Positions 1-8,302 of a DNA stretch of 11,544 nucleotides are shown piece after piece. Within the stretch, counting starts at the first letter, position 1. The number at the start of each line of letters is the position of its first letter. The position numbers and the translations under genes are program-made. The notes under the pieces are model-generated. The model was not told the origin of the DNA. It ran no database searches and saw only the letters and a list, made by a program, of their open reading frames with translations. Source of the DNA: Megamonas sp. UBA1792 (GTDB taxonomy: Bacteria > Bacillota_C > Negativicutes > Selenomonadales > Selenomonadaceae); contig DCFY01000021.1 of NCBI GenBank assembly GCA_002315155.1, positions 1-11,544 of the forward strand, read 5' to 3'.

Positions 1-1241
1 TTTTCTGTAACGAAAGAAGATACCTTGAGATGTGTTTCTTCCATTGTTGTCAAGTTGATGATAGGTGTTGTTTCAAACTGTTCAATGGTATAGTCAACGA
101 CTTTTTGAATTGGAAGGATTGCATAGTGACAACCAAGTCTTTCAGCAAGTTTCTGTGAAAGGTCTTTGGTCGTCGCTGAGTTAAAAATGCTTGGCATATT
201 AATAAGCAGAATATTTTCCGGTCCAAGAATACGTGTGTAAAGTGCAGCAGCAACAGCAGAGTCAATGCCGCCAGAAATACCAATGACCACTTTAGTCATG
301 TGGATGTTTAGTAAAAATTTGCGGATGCCATAGATGAGTGCTTTGTAAATGTGAACAATATCAGGTTCCTGAGGAATTAATATTGCGGGTTGATGTTCAT
401 TTTCGCTAAGTGATACATACTCTAAGCCCTCTTCATATTCTTTACAGAGAGCAACGATAGCACCATTTTTATTATATACGGTACTAGAGCCATCAAAGGT
501 ATAGATGGTCTTGCCATTGTTTTGCAAGCCCGTATTATTGACATAGACAAGTGGTGTACAGGTGTTTTTCGCTTGTCTGCCAAAAACACGGTTGCGTTTA
601 TCATTTTTACCCAAGGTATAAGGAGAGGAGGAGATATTGACAAAGAGATCACATTTTTTTTCGTTTAAGATTTCTAATGGAGCGATTGCATAGTCATCGC
701 TCCAGCCATCTTCGCAGAGCAGGCAGCCAACACGTATGCTTTTATTTGGAAGTTTTATTTCAAGTGGTGAGATTAGGCTTTCAATTGGAAGTTTCATTTC
801 GAGAGCAAGCTTTTGTAAGCTGTAAAAATGGCGTGTATCATCAAATTCACGATAGTTTGGTAAAAGTGTTTTAATTGTGAATGAATACGGCATCGAAGGC
901 GCTTTTAGTAGTTTACCGTTTTGTGCTGTGAAAAAAGCATTGTATTTGCGAACACGGCCATCGTTATTTTTTTTTGTTTTGTCAACGGCAATGTTGCCAA
1001 ACATGATGCAGATACCAGTCGATGCAGCAATGATGTCTTCACCAAAGGCTGTACAGTCATCGATAAAAGAAGTTTGTTCCCATGTGTCACCAATCAAGTA
1101 ACCTGGAATAGACATTTCTGGAAAGACAATAATATCGGTGTTGTTTTTTTTGGCTGCTTGTATCATAGAAAGCATTTTTTCTACATTGATGTCGGGATGG
1201 CCTGGATTGACATCGAACTGAGCTAAAGCAATTTTTACCAA
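1..1241 (-). CDS. nadE: Glutamine-dependent NAD+ synthetase (3' end cut by window edge)
   Basis: This enzyme makes NAD+ from nicotinate adenine dinucleotide, ATP and glutamine-derived ammonia, the last step of NAD synthesis in the cytosol. About 413 codons are visible on the minus strand and the frame is open to the left edge. The N-terminal half is a nitrilase-type glutaminase with the expected triad: Glu42 (FPEMSIPGY), Lys124 (KTLLPNYREF) and Cys176 (CEDGW). The synthetase domain begins with the PP-loop SGGIDSA at residues 323-329, so ATP binding is present but the C-terminal part is missing. I chose TTG at 1241 as the start because GAGGTG lies 6 nt upstream and the protein then begins VKIALAQFDVNPG, as expected for the family. 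An in-frame GTG at 1250 overlaps that ribosome binding site and is less likely. It is transcribed divergently from ybaK. The family call is firm. Confidence 0.95.
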   Translation of the reverse strand, partial: MVKIALAQFDVNPGHPDINVEKMLSMIQAAKKNNTDIIVFPEMSIPGYLIGDTWEQTSFIDDCTAFGEDIIAASTGICIMFGNIAVDKTKKNNDGRVRKYNAFFTAQNGKLLKAPSMPYSFTIKTLLPNYREFDDTRHFYSLQKLALEMKLPIESLISPLEIKLPNKSIRVGCLLCEDGWSDDYAIAPLEILNEKKCDLFVNISSSPYTLGKNDKRNRVFGRQAKNTCTPLVYVNNTGLQNNGKTIYTFDGSSTVYNKNGAIVALCKEYEEGLEYVSLSENEHQPAILIPQEPDIVHIYKALIYGIRKFLLNIHMTKVVIGISGGIDSAVAAALYTRILGPENILLINMPSIFNSATTKDLSQKLAERLGCHYAILPIQKVVDYTIEQFETTPIINLTTMEETHLKVSSFVTE

Positions 1242-1260
1242 GATGAGCACCTCGTTTTTA

Positions 1261-1275
1261 ATTACAATTTGTAAT
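1261..1275. promoter_or_regulatory. 15-bp perfect palindrome in the nadE leader
   Basis: ATTACAA and TTGTAAT flank a single central T, giving a perfect inverted repeat starting 20 bp upstream of the nadE start codon. The position, between the nadE start and its presumed promoter, would suit a repressor site. I cannot assign a regulator, and I could not find a convincing -35/-10 pair for nadE. The composition is AT-rich, so some chance symmetry is possible. Confidence 0.4.
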
Positions 1276-1355
1276 GTTTAGTTGGTTAAATATAAAAAAT
1301 ATGTTACTTATAGAGAGGGATAGTATTCTGGTGAGTTACAAATAAATTATTGTCT

Positions 1356-1385
1356 ATAGGTTTATTTAGAAACCTATGCTATAAT
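1356..1385 (+). promoter_or_regulatory. ybaK-thrC promoter with overlapping operator-like inverted repeat
   Basis: An extended -10, TGCTATAAT, occupies 1377-1385. No good -35 lies 17 bp upstream, which is common for extended -10 promoters. The region where the -35 and spacer should be is a perfect 8-bp inverted repeat: ATAGGTTT (1356-1363), a 6-nt centre, then AAACCTAT (1370-1377). A protein bound there would cover the RNA polymerase site. The expected transcription start is near 1392. The -10 is seen directly; the operator role is inferred. Confidence 0.55.
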
Positions 1386-1393
1386 AAAAACTA

Positions 1394-1411
1394 ATCTGCA
1401 ATAATGCAGAT
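1394..1411 (+). promoter_or_regulatory. Inverted repeat at the ybaK transcript 5' end
   Basis: ATCTGCA (1394-1400), ATAA, TGCAGAT (1405-1411) form a perfect 7-bp inverted repeat just downstream of the predicted transcription start. It could be a second operator or a 5' hairpin that stabilises the mRNA. It has no T-tract, so it is not a terminator. Confidence 0.4.
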
Positions 1412-1443
1412 GGTTAAATCCGTAGAAATTTATGGTGATAAAT

Positions 1444-1923
1444 ATGAAAAGTACAAAGAAAACAAATGCAGCCCGTATACTGGATGGTCTGAAAATCAGC
1501 TATGAATTGAAGGGATATTCGGTAGATCCGGATGATCTCAGTGCTATAAATGTTGCAGGTAAAGTCGGGATGCCGATAAAAATGGTATTTAAGACGCTTG
1601 TGGCCCGGGGTGACAAAAATGGTGTTCTTATGGCATGTATCCCTGGTGATGGTGTGCTTGATCTCAAGTCGTTAGCGGTGATAAGCGGTAATAAAAAAGT
1701 AGAGATGGTTCATCTTAAGGAAGTGCAGGAGCTTACTGGATATATGCGTGGCGGTTGTTCACCACTTGGCGCAAAGAAAAACTATCCTGTGTACCTTGAT
1801 GAAAGCGCGAAGCAATGGGATAAAATTGCAATTAGTGCTGGTAAGCGAGGGGAGCAAATCATAATTGCGCCACTTGATCTTATAAGAGCTGTAAAAGCAG
1901 TGACCGCTGTCATTTCGTGTTAA
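1444..1923 (+). CDS. ybaK: YbaK/EbsC-type Cys-tRNA(Pro) deacylase
   Basis: YbaK proteins hydrolyse cysteine wrongly attached to tRNA(Pro), a trans-editing role beside prolyl-tRNA synthetase in the cytosol. The 159-residue product matches the family length and pattern: an N-terminal TNAARIL helix, the VFKTLV strand with the conserved Lys at residue 50, the LDLKSLA segment, and the [15 protein letters not shown] block that shapes the active site. I prefer ATG 1444 because GGTGAT at 1434-1439 can pair with 16S rRNA. ATG 1432 is in frame and would add four residues (MVIN), with no good ribosome binding site. thrC follows 68 bp downstream with no terminator between, so the two are probably cotranscribed. 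There is no obvious pathway link between them. The exact substrate among YbaK, ProX and related editing proteins is inferred from similarity. Confidence 0.9.
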   Translation: MKSTKKTNAARILDGLKISYELKGYSVDPDDLSAINVAGKVGMPIKMVFKTLVARGDKNGVLMACIPGDGVLDLKSLAVISGNKKVEMVHLKEVQELTGYMRGGCSPLGAKKNYPVYLDESAKQWDKIAISAGKRGEQIIIAPLDLIRAVKAVTAVISC

Positions 1924-1991
1924 CAATAACTATTTTAGCATAGTATGGCTTGATTATGAAATTTAATTTTAAAATAAAAGAGGCGAAGTAC

Positions 1992-3476
1992 ATGAAGTAT
2001 ATAAGTACACGAGGAAACAAGCAAAGCGTTGATTCAGCGGAGGCGATTATTGCCGGGTTAGCAGATGATGGGGGATTATTTGTCCCGACAGAAATGCCCC
2101 AAATTGATAAAGGCTTTATTGAGAGGCTCGTAGACGTGCCTTATGAGGAACGCGCTTTACGTGTGTTGCAGCTTTTTCTTACGGATTATACGGATGAAGA
2201 AATCAAGAATTGTATAGGACATGCTTATGGAAAAAAGAAGTTCGATACAGAAAAAATTGCACCAGTAGAAAATTTTTCTGCAGATGAATCTGTACTCGAA
2301 CTGTGGCATGGTCCGACGAGTGCATTTAAAGATATGGCATTGCAGCTTTTACCACAGCTCATGTCAACGGCACTTGTCAAGACTGGAGAAAAAAGTCAAA
2401 TCATTATTCTTGTTGCGACATCCGGGGATACAGGTAAAGCTGCATTAGAAGGTTTTAAGGATGTTAATCAGATTAAAATAGTGGTATTTTATCCGAAAAA
2501 CGGTGTAAGCAAGATGCAGTATTTGCAGATGGCAACGCAAACTGGTGGAAATGTTTCAGTCATTGCAGTCAATGGAAATTTTGATGATGCACAGACAGGG
2601 GTCAAAAAAATCTTTGGTGATGCTGTTTTTAATGAAGAGCTTCATCATCAAAAGGTCAGACTTTCTTCGGCAAACTCGATTAATTGGGGCCGTCTTGTTC
2701 CGCAAATTGTTTACTATTTTAGTTCTTATGCGGACCTTATCAAAGTGGGAAAGATTAAAAATGGTGATGAAATTAACTTTGCAGTACCAACAGGAAACTT
2801 TGGCGATATTTTAGCTGGTTTCTATGCAAAGAATATGGGGCTGCCTATTCATAAGCTTGTATGTGCTTCAAATTCGAATAATGTGTTAACAGATTTTTTG
2901 AAAACAGGTATCTATAATCGTAATCGTGATTTTTATAAGACCATTACACCATCAATGGATATATTGATATCTAGTAATCTTGAACGCTTGCTATATCATA
3001 TGACGAGAGATTCTGCAAAAGTAAAAGGTTGGATGGAAGCACTTGTAAGTGTTGGACATTATGATGTAGGTGCAGAGTGTCTTGCTGAGATAAAGAATAC
3101 TTTTTGGGCGAATTGGGCTGATGATGCGAAGACAAAATCGCGTATAAAGAAAGTCTATGAGGTGCAGAAATATGTGCCGGATACACACACTGCTGTAGCA
3201 TGGCAGGTTGCTGAGGATTATCGACAGGCTACAGGCGATAATCACCCGATGGTTATTGTCTCGACAGCAAGTCCGTATAAGTTCAATGCAAGTGTACTTG
3301 AAGCGATGGGCATAGCGACGGAAGGCCTAGATGAATTTGTATTGCTTACTACATTGGCGAAATATAATACAAATAAGGTACCAAAAGGTCTTGCAAGTCT
3401 TAGCAAGATTCCGATATTGCATAAGAGAGTATATGAAAAAGAGAGCATGCGGGAAGCTATAAGAACAGTATTATAA
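1992..3476 (+). CDS. thrC: Threonine synthase
   Basis: This PLP enzyme converts O-phospho-L-homoserine to threonine and phosphate, the last step of threonine synthesis. The start at ATG 1992 gives 494 residues beginning MKYISTRGNKQSV, with AGAGGCG about 8 nt upstream; that length and opening are normal for the long, E. coli/fungal-type class. An in-frame ATG at 1956 lacks this spacing. The N-terminal domain carries DDGGLFVP. The PLP Schiff-base lysine is Lys113 in PTSAFKDMALQLLP. The phosphate-binding loop is TSGDTGKAA (residues 143-151). ANSINWGRLVPQIVYY and PTGNFGDILAGFYAKNMGLP are further family blocks. The gene is intact and ends directly before a hairpin terminator. No other thr gene (hom, thrB) is next to it, so the pathway is split in this genome. 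Confidence 0.96.
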   Translation: MKYISTRGNKQSVDSAEAIIAGLADDGGLFVPTEMPQIDKGFIERLVDVPYEERALRVLQLFLTDYTDEEIKNCIGHAYGKKKFDTEKIAPVENFSADESVLELWHGPTSAFKDMALQLLPQLMSTALVKTGEKSQIIILVATSGDTGKAALEGFKDVNQIKIVVFYPKNGVSKMQYLQMATQTGGNVSVIAVNGNFDDAQTGVKKIFGDAVFNEELHHQKVRLSSANSINWGRLVPQIVYYFSSYADLIKVGKIKNGDEINFAVPTGNFGDILAGFYAKNMGLPIHKLVCASNSNNVLTDFLKTGIYNRNRDFYKTITPSMDILISSNLERLLYHMTRDSAKVKGWMEALVSVGHYDVGAECLAEIKNTFWANWADDAKTKSRIKKVYEVQKYVPDTHTAVAWQVAEDYRQATGDNHPMVIVSTASPYKFNASVLEAMGIATEGLDEFVLLTTLAKYNTNKVPKGLASLSKIPILHKRVYEKESMREAIRTVL

Positions 3477-3486
3477 TAAGATTTGG

Positions 3487-3524
3487 CGGAACAAGGCAAA
3501 GCATTGTCTTGTTCCGTTGCTTTT
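3487..3524 (+). terminator. Intrinsic terminator after thrC
   Basis: CGGAACAAG (3487-3495) pairs with CTTGTTCCG (3508-3516). The stem extends inward to about 13 bp with one G-U pair and an AGCA loop. It starts 10 bp after the thrC stop. The following tract TTGCTTTT is only moderately T-rich, so termination may be incomplete. Confidence 0.75.
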
Positions 3525-3608
3525 CCCAGGATATTCTCAATTTTAAGAATAAAATAAATTTTTTTAAAATCAGAAGGAGTTTTTTCCTTTTTGGAGAACT
3601 TAAATAAC

Positions 3609-3634
3609 TATAATACAAGTGCTAATTGTATTAT
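3609..3634 (+). promoter_or_regulatory. pckA promoter -10 embedded in a perfect 9-bp inverted repeat
   Basis: A consensus -10, TATAAT, lies at 3609-3614. Overlapping it is ATAATACAA (3610-3618), a 7-nt centre, then TTGTATTAT (3626-3634), an exact 9-bp inverted repeat. I see no good -35 at 16-18 bp spacing, which suggests either a weak or an activator-dependent promoter. Upstream, a weaker repeat, TATTCT/AGAATA (3532-3551), and an AAGGA/TCCTT pair (3574-3589) fill the rest of the 187-bp intergenic region. The regulator is unknown to me. Confidence 0.55.
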
Positions 3635-3663
3635 TAATATATCATATTGAGAGGTTAGAAGAC

Positions 3664-5250
3664 ATGGAAAACAATTTACAGACACAACAATCTAGTGCAG
3701 ACATCTTATCCGTAGCAAGAAAAGTAGCTCATGACTTAAGCGTTGTAGAATTGATTGAAGAAGCTGTCAAGAACAAAGAAGGTGTCCTTTCAGATAAAGG
3801 TGCATTTTGCGTAACGACAGGCAAACATACTGGTCGTTCACCGAAAGACAAGTTCATTGTTGATACACCAGCAGTACATGATCTCATTAGCTGGACCAAT
3901 AATACACCTTGTACGGAAGATACCTTTAATCGTCTTTATGCAAAAATGAAGGATTATGCCAAGGATCATCAGCTTTATACAACTGATGTTTATGCAGGCG
4001 CAGATAAAGAAAATCAGTTGCAGGTTAAATTTATCAATGAATTTGCGTGGCACCATTTGTTTATAAAACAGTTATTCATTAAGCCAACAAAAAAACCGAT
4101 GTCACAGGAAGGCTTTACAGTTATTTGTATGCCAAGTGTTATGGCGGATACACTGGAAGATAAGACACATTCCTCAACGTTTATTGTTTTGAACTTTGAG
4201 AAAAAAATTGTACTTATTGGCGGTGGAGCTTATGCCGGTGAAATGAAGAAGTCGATTTTCTCCGTAATGAACTATATTTTACCGCAGAAGGGTATTCTGT
4301 CAATGCATTGTTCAGCAAATGTTGGCAAAGATGGCAATACTGCACTTTTCTTTGGTCTCAGTGGGACAGGCAAGACGACGCTTTCAGCTGATCCGAACCG
4401 TAGCCTTATCGGAGATGATGAACATGGCTGGAGCGAAAATGGTATTTTCAATATTGAAGGTGGCTGCTATGCAAAGTGCATAAAGCTTACGGAAGAAAGC
4501 GAACCAGAAATTTATAGAGCAATTCGCTATGGTACGGTTCTTGAAAATGTTTATATTAGTGAAAAAACAAGAAAGCCGGATTATTTTGATTCCCGTTATA
4601 CAGAAAACACGAGAACAGCATATCCGATTGAAAATATTCCGAATGCGATTCATCCGAGTCTTGCGGGACATCCAAATGCGATTATTTTCCTCACAGCAGA
4701 TGCATTTGGTGTATTGCCGCCGATTTCAAAGCTTACGAAAGAACAGGCAATGTATCACTTCCTTTCCGGTTATACTAGTAAGGTTGCGGGTACAGAACGC
4801 GGCATCACGGAACCACAGGCAACATTCTCAATTGGTTTTGGCGAACCGTTCCTTCCGCTTTCTCCGCTCAAGTATGCACGTTTACTTGGTGAAAAAATTG
4901 ATAAATACAACACGAAGGTTTATCTCCTAAATACTGGTTGGACCGGTGGTGCTTATGGCGTTGGTCACAGAATGGATTTGAAATATACACGGGCAATGGT
5001 AACAGCAGCTCTTGAAGGAATGCTTGATACAGTTGAATGGGAAAAGGATGATATTTTCCAAGTGTATGTACCGACGTCCTGTCCAGAAGTACCAACAGAA
5101 ATTCTTAAACCATCTAATACGTGGCTTAATAAGAATGAATATAAGAATACGGCAAATAAGCTTGTAAAACGTTTTAGTGAAAATGTTGCGAAATTTAAGG
5201 GTGAAATGTCAGATGATATTTTAAATGCTGGTCCGAAGCTTGCGAAGTAA
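3664..5250 (+). CDS. pckA: Phosphoenolpyruvate carboxykinase (ATP-type)
   Basis: It interconverts oxaloacetate + ATP and PEP + CO2 + ADP. In many anaerobes it runs towards oxaloacetate, feeding succinate/propionate formation and aspartate; in other bacteria it serves gluconeogenesis. ATG 3664, with GAGAGG 9 nt upstream, gives 528 residues, the usual size. Visible family motifs are [17 protein letters not shown] near the N-terminus, the P-loop GLSGTGKTT at 231-239, the metal-binding kinase-2 motif LIGDDEHGW with Asp251 and Asp252, and [17 protein letters not shown] in the C-terminal half. The P-loop sequence and overall pattern indicate the ATP rather than the GTP enzyme. It is a single-gene unit with a terminator on each side. 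Its own promoter contains a perfect inverted repeat, so it is probably regulated apart from its neighbours. All key residues are intact. Confidence 0.97.
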   Translation: MENNLQTQQSSADILSVARKVAHDLSVVELIEEAVKNKEGVLSDKGAFCVTTGKHTGRSPKDKFIVDTPAVHDLISWTNNTPCTEDTFNRLYAKMKDYAKDHQLYTTDVYAGADKENQLQVKFINEFAWHHLFIKQLFIKPTKKPMSQEGFTVICMPSVMADTLEDKTHSSTFIVLNFEKKIVLIGGGAYAGEMKKSIFSVMNYILPQKGILSMHCSANVGKDGNTALFFGLSGTGKTTLSADPNRSLIGDDEHGWSENGIFNIEGGCYAKCIKLTEESEPEIYRAIRYGTVLENVYISEKTRKPDYFDSRYTENTRTAYPIENIPNAIHPSLAGHPNAIIFLTADAFGVLPPISKLTKEQAMYHFLSGYTSKVAGTERGITEPQATFSIGFGEPFLPLSPLKYARLLGEKIDKYNTKVYLLNTGWTGGAYGVGHRMDLKYTRAMVTAALEGMLDTVEWEKDDIFQVYVPTSCPEVPTEILKPSNTWLNKNEYKNTANKLVKRFSENVAKFKGEMSDDILNAGPKLAK

Positions 5251-5270
5251 ATATAAAAGGTAAAATAAAG

Positions 5271-5330
5271 ATGTCCTGTGATGTTGTAAAATAAAAGCTA
5301 TTTTGCAAGCATCATAGGGCATTTCTTTAT
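5271..5330 (+). terminator. Long intrinsic terminator after pckA
   Basis: ATGTCCTGTGATG (5271-5283) pairs with CATCATAGGGCAT (5310-5322) over 13 bp including two G-U pairs. After a small internal loop, an inner 8-bp stem (GTAAAATA with TATTTTGC) is capped by AAAGC. The tail TTTCTTTAT follows. It starts 20 bp after the pckA stop. Confidence 0.8.
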
Positions 5331-5349
5331 ATGTTTTCAGGAAAATGTG

Positions 5350-5378
5350 TTGAGGTATTGTCCAAGGTTTGGTAATAT
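5350..5378 (+). promoter_or_regulatory. Possible recG promoter
   Basis: TTGAGG (5350-5355) and TAATAT (5373-5378) are separated by 17 bp, each matching 4 of 6 consensus positions. The site lies just after the pckA terminator and about 45 bp before the recG start codon, where a promoter is needed. Confidence 0.4.
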
Positions 5379-5423
5379 TAAAGAAGGTATAGATTTGTTT
5401 ATTATAAATAGAGGCATGATTTA

Positions 5424-7487
5424 ATGGATTTTGAGCAGAAAATACAATATTTAAAGGGTGTTGGACCAAAGAAAAGTTTGTCGTTGTCAGCGCTTGGTAT
5501 ATCGGTTATTTATGATTTACTCACATATTATCCACGGCGCTATGAAGATCAAAGTTGTATAACGGGTATAGCAGATCTTACTGTGGGTGAATTAGAGACG
5601 GTAAGCGGTGTAATTACGAATGTTATGGAGAAGAAAGCACCGCGCGGCATGGGAATTCTTACAGCAATGATTAGTGATGGTACCGGCTACTTGCAGGTTA
5701 CTTGGTTTAATCAGGGTTTTATGAAAAAGAAGTTAAAGGTTGGGGGAAGCGTTTTTGTTACAGGTAAAGCAACATATGCCTACGGTGGGCGGGGGCAGTT
5801 TGCCATGTCACAGATGACTTCCTTTGAAATTGTTGAAAAAAATGAACAGGCAGAGGCACATTGTGGTATATTACCGGTCTATGCTGCGACAGAAAAACTG
5901 AATCAAAAGTTTTTTCGTAAACTTATTCGTCAAGTGCTTGATGGACTTACAGCAGTGCCAGAGGTTTTACCAGAGGTGGTCCAGCATTCGTATAACCTTT
6001 TGGAACGCAGGGAGGCTTTCGTGAACATTCATTTTCCCGCTACAATGGAAAAAATGAAGAAAGCACGGGAACGTCTTGCTTTTGAGGAGCTTTTCTTAAT
6101 TCAGTGTGGGCTTATGATCTTGAAGAAACAGAGCAGTGAAGGGCAGAAGGGCATTCGTCATTTAATGAATAGCGCACTGGTGCAAAAGGTGGAGGCAGCT
6201 CTGCCCTTTACGCTTACGCATGATCAGCAGAAGGTCTGGCGGGAAATCTGTATTGATATGGAACGGGATGTGCCAATGCGTCGTCTTCTGCAAGGAGATG
6301 TTGGTTCGGGGAAGACGGTTATCTCCATGCTGGCACTCGTTAAAACTATAGAAAACGGTTATCAGGGGGCGCTCATGGCTCCAACGGAAATTTTGGCAAG
6401 CCAGCACTTTGCAGTTTTTGCTGAAATATTGACATCCTATGGCATCCGTGTGGGGTTTTTATCAGGAAAGCTAACCAAGAAGAAACATAAGGATATGCAT
6501 GATAAGATTGCAGCCGGAAAAGTTGATCTTGTCATTGGGACGCATGCACTGATTCAGGATGATGTGCACTTTGCTCGTCTGGGCCTTGTCATCACAGACG
6601 AACAACATCGTTTTGGTATTCATCAGCGGGTAAAATTGGAGGAAAAAAGCACGTTGACACCAGATGTGCTTGTTATGACGGCGACACCAATACCAAGAAC
6701 AATGACACTTACAGTCTATGGGGATCTTGATATATCAGTTATCAGGGAACTACCACCTGGACGTAAGAAAATCCGTACTTTTGTGCGCACACCAAATCGG
6801 CGTGCGCTTATCTATAAGTTTGTACTGAAGGAGATCCAGAATGGCCGGCAGGCTTATGTCGTTTGTCCGCTTATTGAGATGTCGGATAAATTGAAGGTAC
6901 AGTCAGCTGAAGAACTCTATGCTGAACTGGCTGCAGGGATTTTTCACGATATTCCATGCGGACTTGTTCACGGTAAGATGAAAGCAAAGGACAAGGAGGC
7001 GGTAATGCAGGCATTTTATGAAAATAAGACGAAGCTGCTTATTGCGACTACCGTCATCGAAGTTGGTGTTAATGTGCCAAATGCCAGTATCATGGTTGTT
7101 GAGAATGCTGACCGCTTTGGACTGGCACAACTTCATCAGCTTCGAGGTCGTATTGGTCGGGGTGCGTATCAATCTTATTGTATTCTTATTTCGTCGGGAA
7201 AAACAGCAAATGCCAAAGAACGATTGCAGATCATGGAGAAGATGTCGAGTGGTTTTGAACTTGCTGAGGAAGATTTAAAACTAAGAGGACCTGGTCAGTT
7301 CTTTGGAGCGATGCAGCATGGTTTAGCAGATTTAAAAATAGCAGATGTCTTAGTGGATGTTGATATACTTCTCAAGGCACGTCAAGCAGCAATTGAGGCT
7401 ATGACGGATACATCACAGCTGCAATATGTTACATATGTACTGTCGCTGCAGTATAAGAAACATTTTGCGAAAATAACGGATACATGA
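5424..7487 (+). CDS. recG: ATP-dependent DNA helicase RecG
   Basis: RecG remodels stalled replication forks and drives branch migration of Holliday junctions and D-loops. The 687-residue length is normal. The N-terminal region (LKGVGPKKSLSL, then YYPRRYED) and the OB-fold wedge domain that binds branched DNA come first. The two helicase domains follow, with motif I GDVGSGKT (Lys297), APTEILA (Ia), the DEQH box TDEQHRFG (392-395), VMTATPIPRT (III), ATTVIEVGVNVPNA (V) and QLRGRIGRG (VI, from residue 572). The C-terminal LRGPGQFFG block is also typical. ATG 5424 is chosen because AGAGG lies 9 nt upstream and the protein then starts at the expected place. It appears monocistronic or weakly linked to the next gene, since I see no clear terminator after it. 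No residue looks abnormal. Confidence 0.96.
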   Translation: MDFEQKIQYLKGVGPKKSLSLSALGISVIYDLLTYYPRRYEDQSCITGIADLTVGELETVSGVITNVMEKKAPRGMGILTAMISDGTGYLQVTWFNQGFMKKKLKVGGSVFVTGKATYAYGGRGQFAMSQMTSFEIVEKNEQAEAHCGILPVYAATEKLNQKFFRKLIRQVLDGLTAVPEVLPEVVQHSYNLLERREAFVNIHFPATMEKMKKARERLAFEELFLIQCGLMILKKQSSEGQKGIRHLMNSALVQKVEAALPFTLTHDQQKVWREICIDMERDVPMRRLLQGDVGSGKTVISMLALVKTIENGYQGALMAPTEILASQHFAVFAEILTSYGIRVGFLSGKLTKKKHKDMHDKIAAGKVDLVIGTHALIQDDVHFARLGLVITDEQHRFGIHQRVKLEEKSTLTPDVLVMTATPIPRTMTLTVYGDLDISVIRELPPGRKKIRTFVRTPNRRALIYKFVLKEIQNGRQAYVVCPLIEMSDKLKVQSAEELYAELAAGIFHDIPCGLVHGKMKAKDKEAVMQAFYENKTKLLIATTVIEVGVNVPNASIMVVENADRFGLAQLHQLRGRIGRGAYQSYCILISSGKTANAKERLQIMEKMSSGFELAEEDLKLRGPGQFFGAMQHGLADLKIADVLVDVDILLKARQAAIEAMTDTSQLQYVTYVLSLQYKKHFAKITDT

Positions 7488-7529
7488 TAGTAGAATTGCT
7501 TTTCCAGCGTTTTTACACGCAGTATGTTA

Positions 7530-7535
7530 TATAAT
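7530..7535 (+). promoter_or_regulatory. Possible promoter -10 for the TVP38-family gene
   Basis: TATAAT at 7530-7535 matches the -10 consensus perfectly and lies 38 bp before the GTG start. No recognisable -35 sits 16-18 bp upstream (the sequence there is gcgttt), so the gene may instead rely partly on read-through from recG. Confidence 0.35.
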
Positions 7536-7573
7536 AAATTAATCTTGTAGTTTAGAGTTTGGAGGAGCTTTTT

Positions 7574-8302
7574 GTGGAATGGTTGAAATCTGAAAAAGCA
7601 GTTAAGTGTATTGGAGTTTTATTACTGCTAGTACTCATCGGGATTATTTTTTGTTTGAATCCGGAGTTTTTTATGAAGCTTTGGAGTGTCATGTTGAGCG
7701 GAGATATACAGAAGACGGTTGATTATATTAAGTCGTTTGGGTCCTGGGCCGTTATGTTTGCCTTTTTACTTTGTGTGATAATCAATGCACTGGGCTTTTT
7801 ACCAGCAATTTTTTTTTCGACGGCAAATGCTGTTGTTTTTGGATTGTTTGAAGGGATCATTCTTTCCTGGATAGCAGAAACCATCGGTGTTATGTTGAGT
7901 TTTTTGCTTATGCGCAGTGTATTACGTTCTTCAGCTGAAAAACTTATTGCAAAAAGCAAATATTTAACAAAAGTTGATGAATTTAGTGGGAGCAAGGGCT
8001 TTAAAGTTATGCTTTTTGCTCGGATTATCCCGTATTTTCCATCGGGGATTATTACTGCACTAGGTGCTGTCAGCAAGATTGGTTTGCGTGATTATTTTTT
8101 TGCGAATCTTATCGGTAAGTTCCCGTCGACAGCACTGGAAGCTGCGATTGGTTATGATCTTGTTAATGCAGGGCATAGCTCTGGACAGGTGAAAATACTT
8201 ATTGGTGTTTTGGTGGTAGTATATATGATTGTTTGGTTTTATAAGAAGCGGAAAAACAAGCTTGCAGCAGAAAAAAACAGCGAATTTAAGAAAACATATT
8301 GA
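7574..8302 (+). CDS. TVP38/TMEM64 (VTT, DedA-like) family membrane protein
   Basis: This is a 242-residue integral membrane protein of the VTT (SNARE-associated/DedA-like) superfamily. Related proteins act in lipid or undecaprenyl-phosphate flipping and membrane homeostasis, but the substrate of this subgroup is not settled. Hydrophobic spans lie near residues 10-30, 56-85, 88-115, 147-168 and 212-232. The family blocks are visible: STANAVVFGLFEG followed by a long hydrophobic helix and an Arg, then FARIIPYFPSGIITALGAVS and NLIGKFPSTALEAAIG. The C-terminus is Lys-rich and presumably cytoplasmic. GTG 7574 is preferred because GGAGGAG lies 6 nt before it; the upstream in-frame TTG at 7559 would overlap that ribosome binding site. 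I give no gene symbol because bacterial names for this family (ydjX, ydjZ, ytxB and others) are not interchangeable. Confidence 0.88.
   Translation: MEWLKSEKAVKCIGVLLLLVLIGIIFCLNPEFFMKLWSVMLSGDIQKTVDYIKSFGSWAVMFAFLLCVIINALGFLPAIFFSTANAVVFGLFEGIILSWIAETIGVMLSFLLMRSVLRSSAEKLIAKSKYLTKVDEFSGSKGFKVMLFARIIPYFPSGIITALGAVSKIGLRDYFFANLIGKFPSTALEAAIGYDLVNAGHSSGQVKILIGVLVVVYMIVWFYKKRKNKLAAEKNSEFKKTY

Noticed and set aside
921..1226. Plus-strand open frame of about 101 codons in the nadE region.
   Set aside because: The minus strand here encodes continuous NAD synthetase sequence with the conserved glutaminase residues, so the plus-strand frame has no support.
3574..3589. AAGGA/TCCTT inverted repeat followed by T-rich sequence upstream of pckA, considered as a second terminator.
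   Set aside because: The stem is only 5 bp and the T-run is in the loop rather than after the stem; it is too weak to call.
7507..7520. GCGT/ACGC repeat after recG considered as a recG terminator.
   Set aside because: A 4-bp stem with no T-tract after it cannot be supported as an intrinsic terminator.
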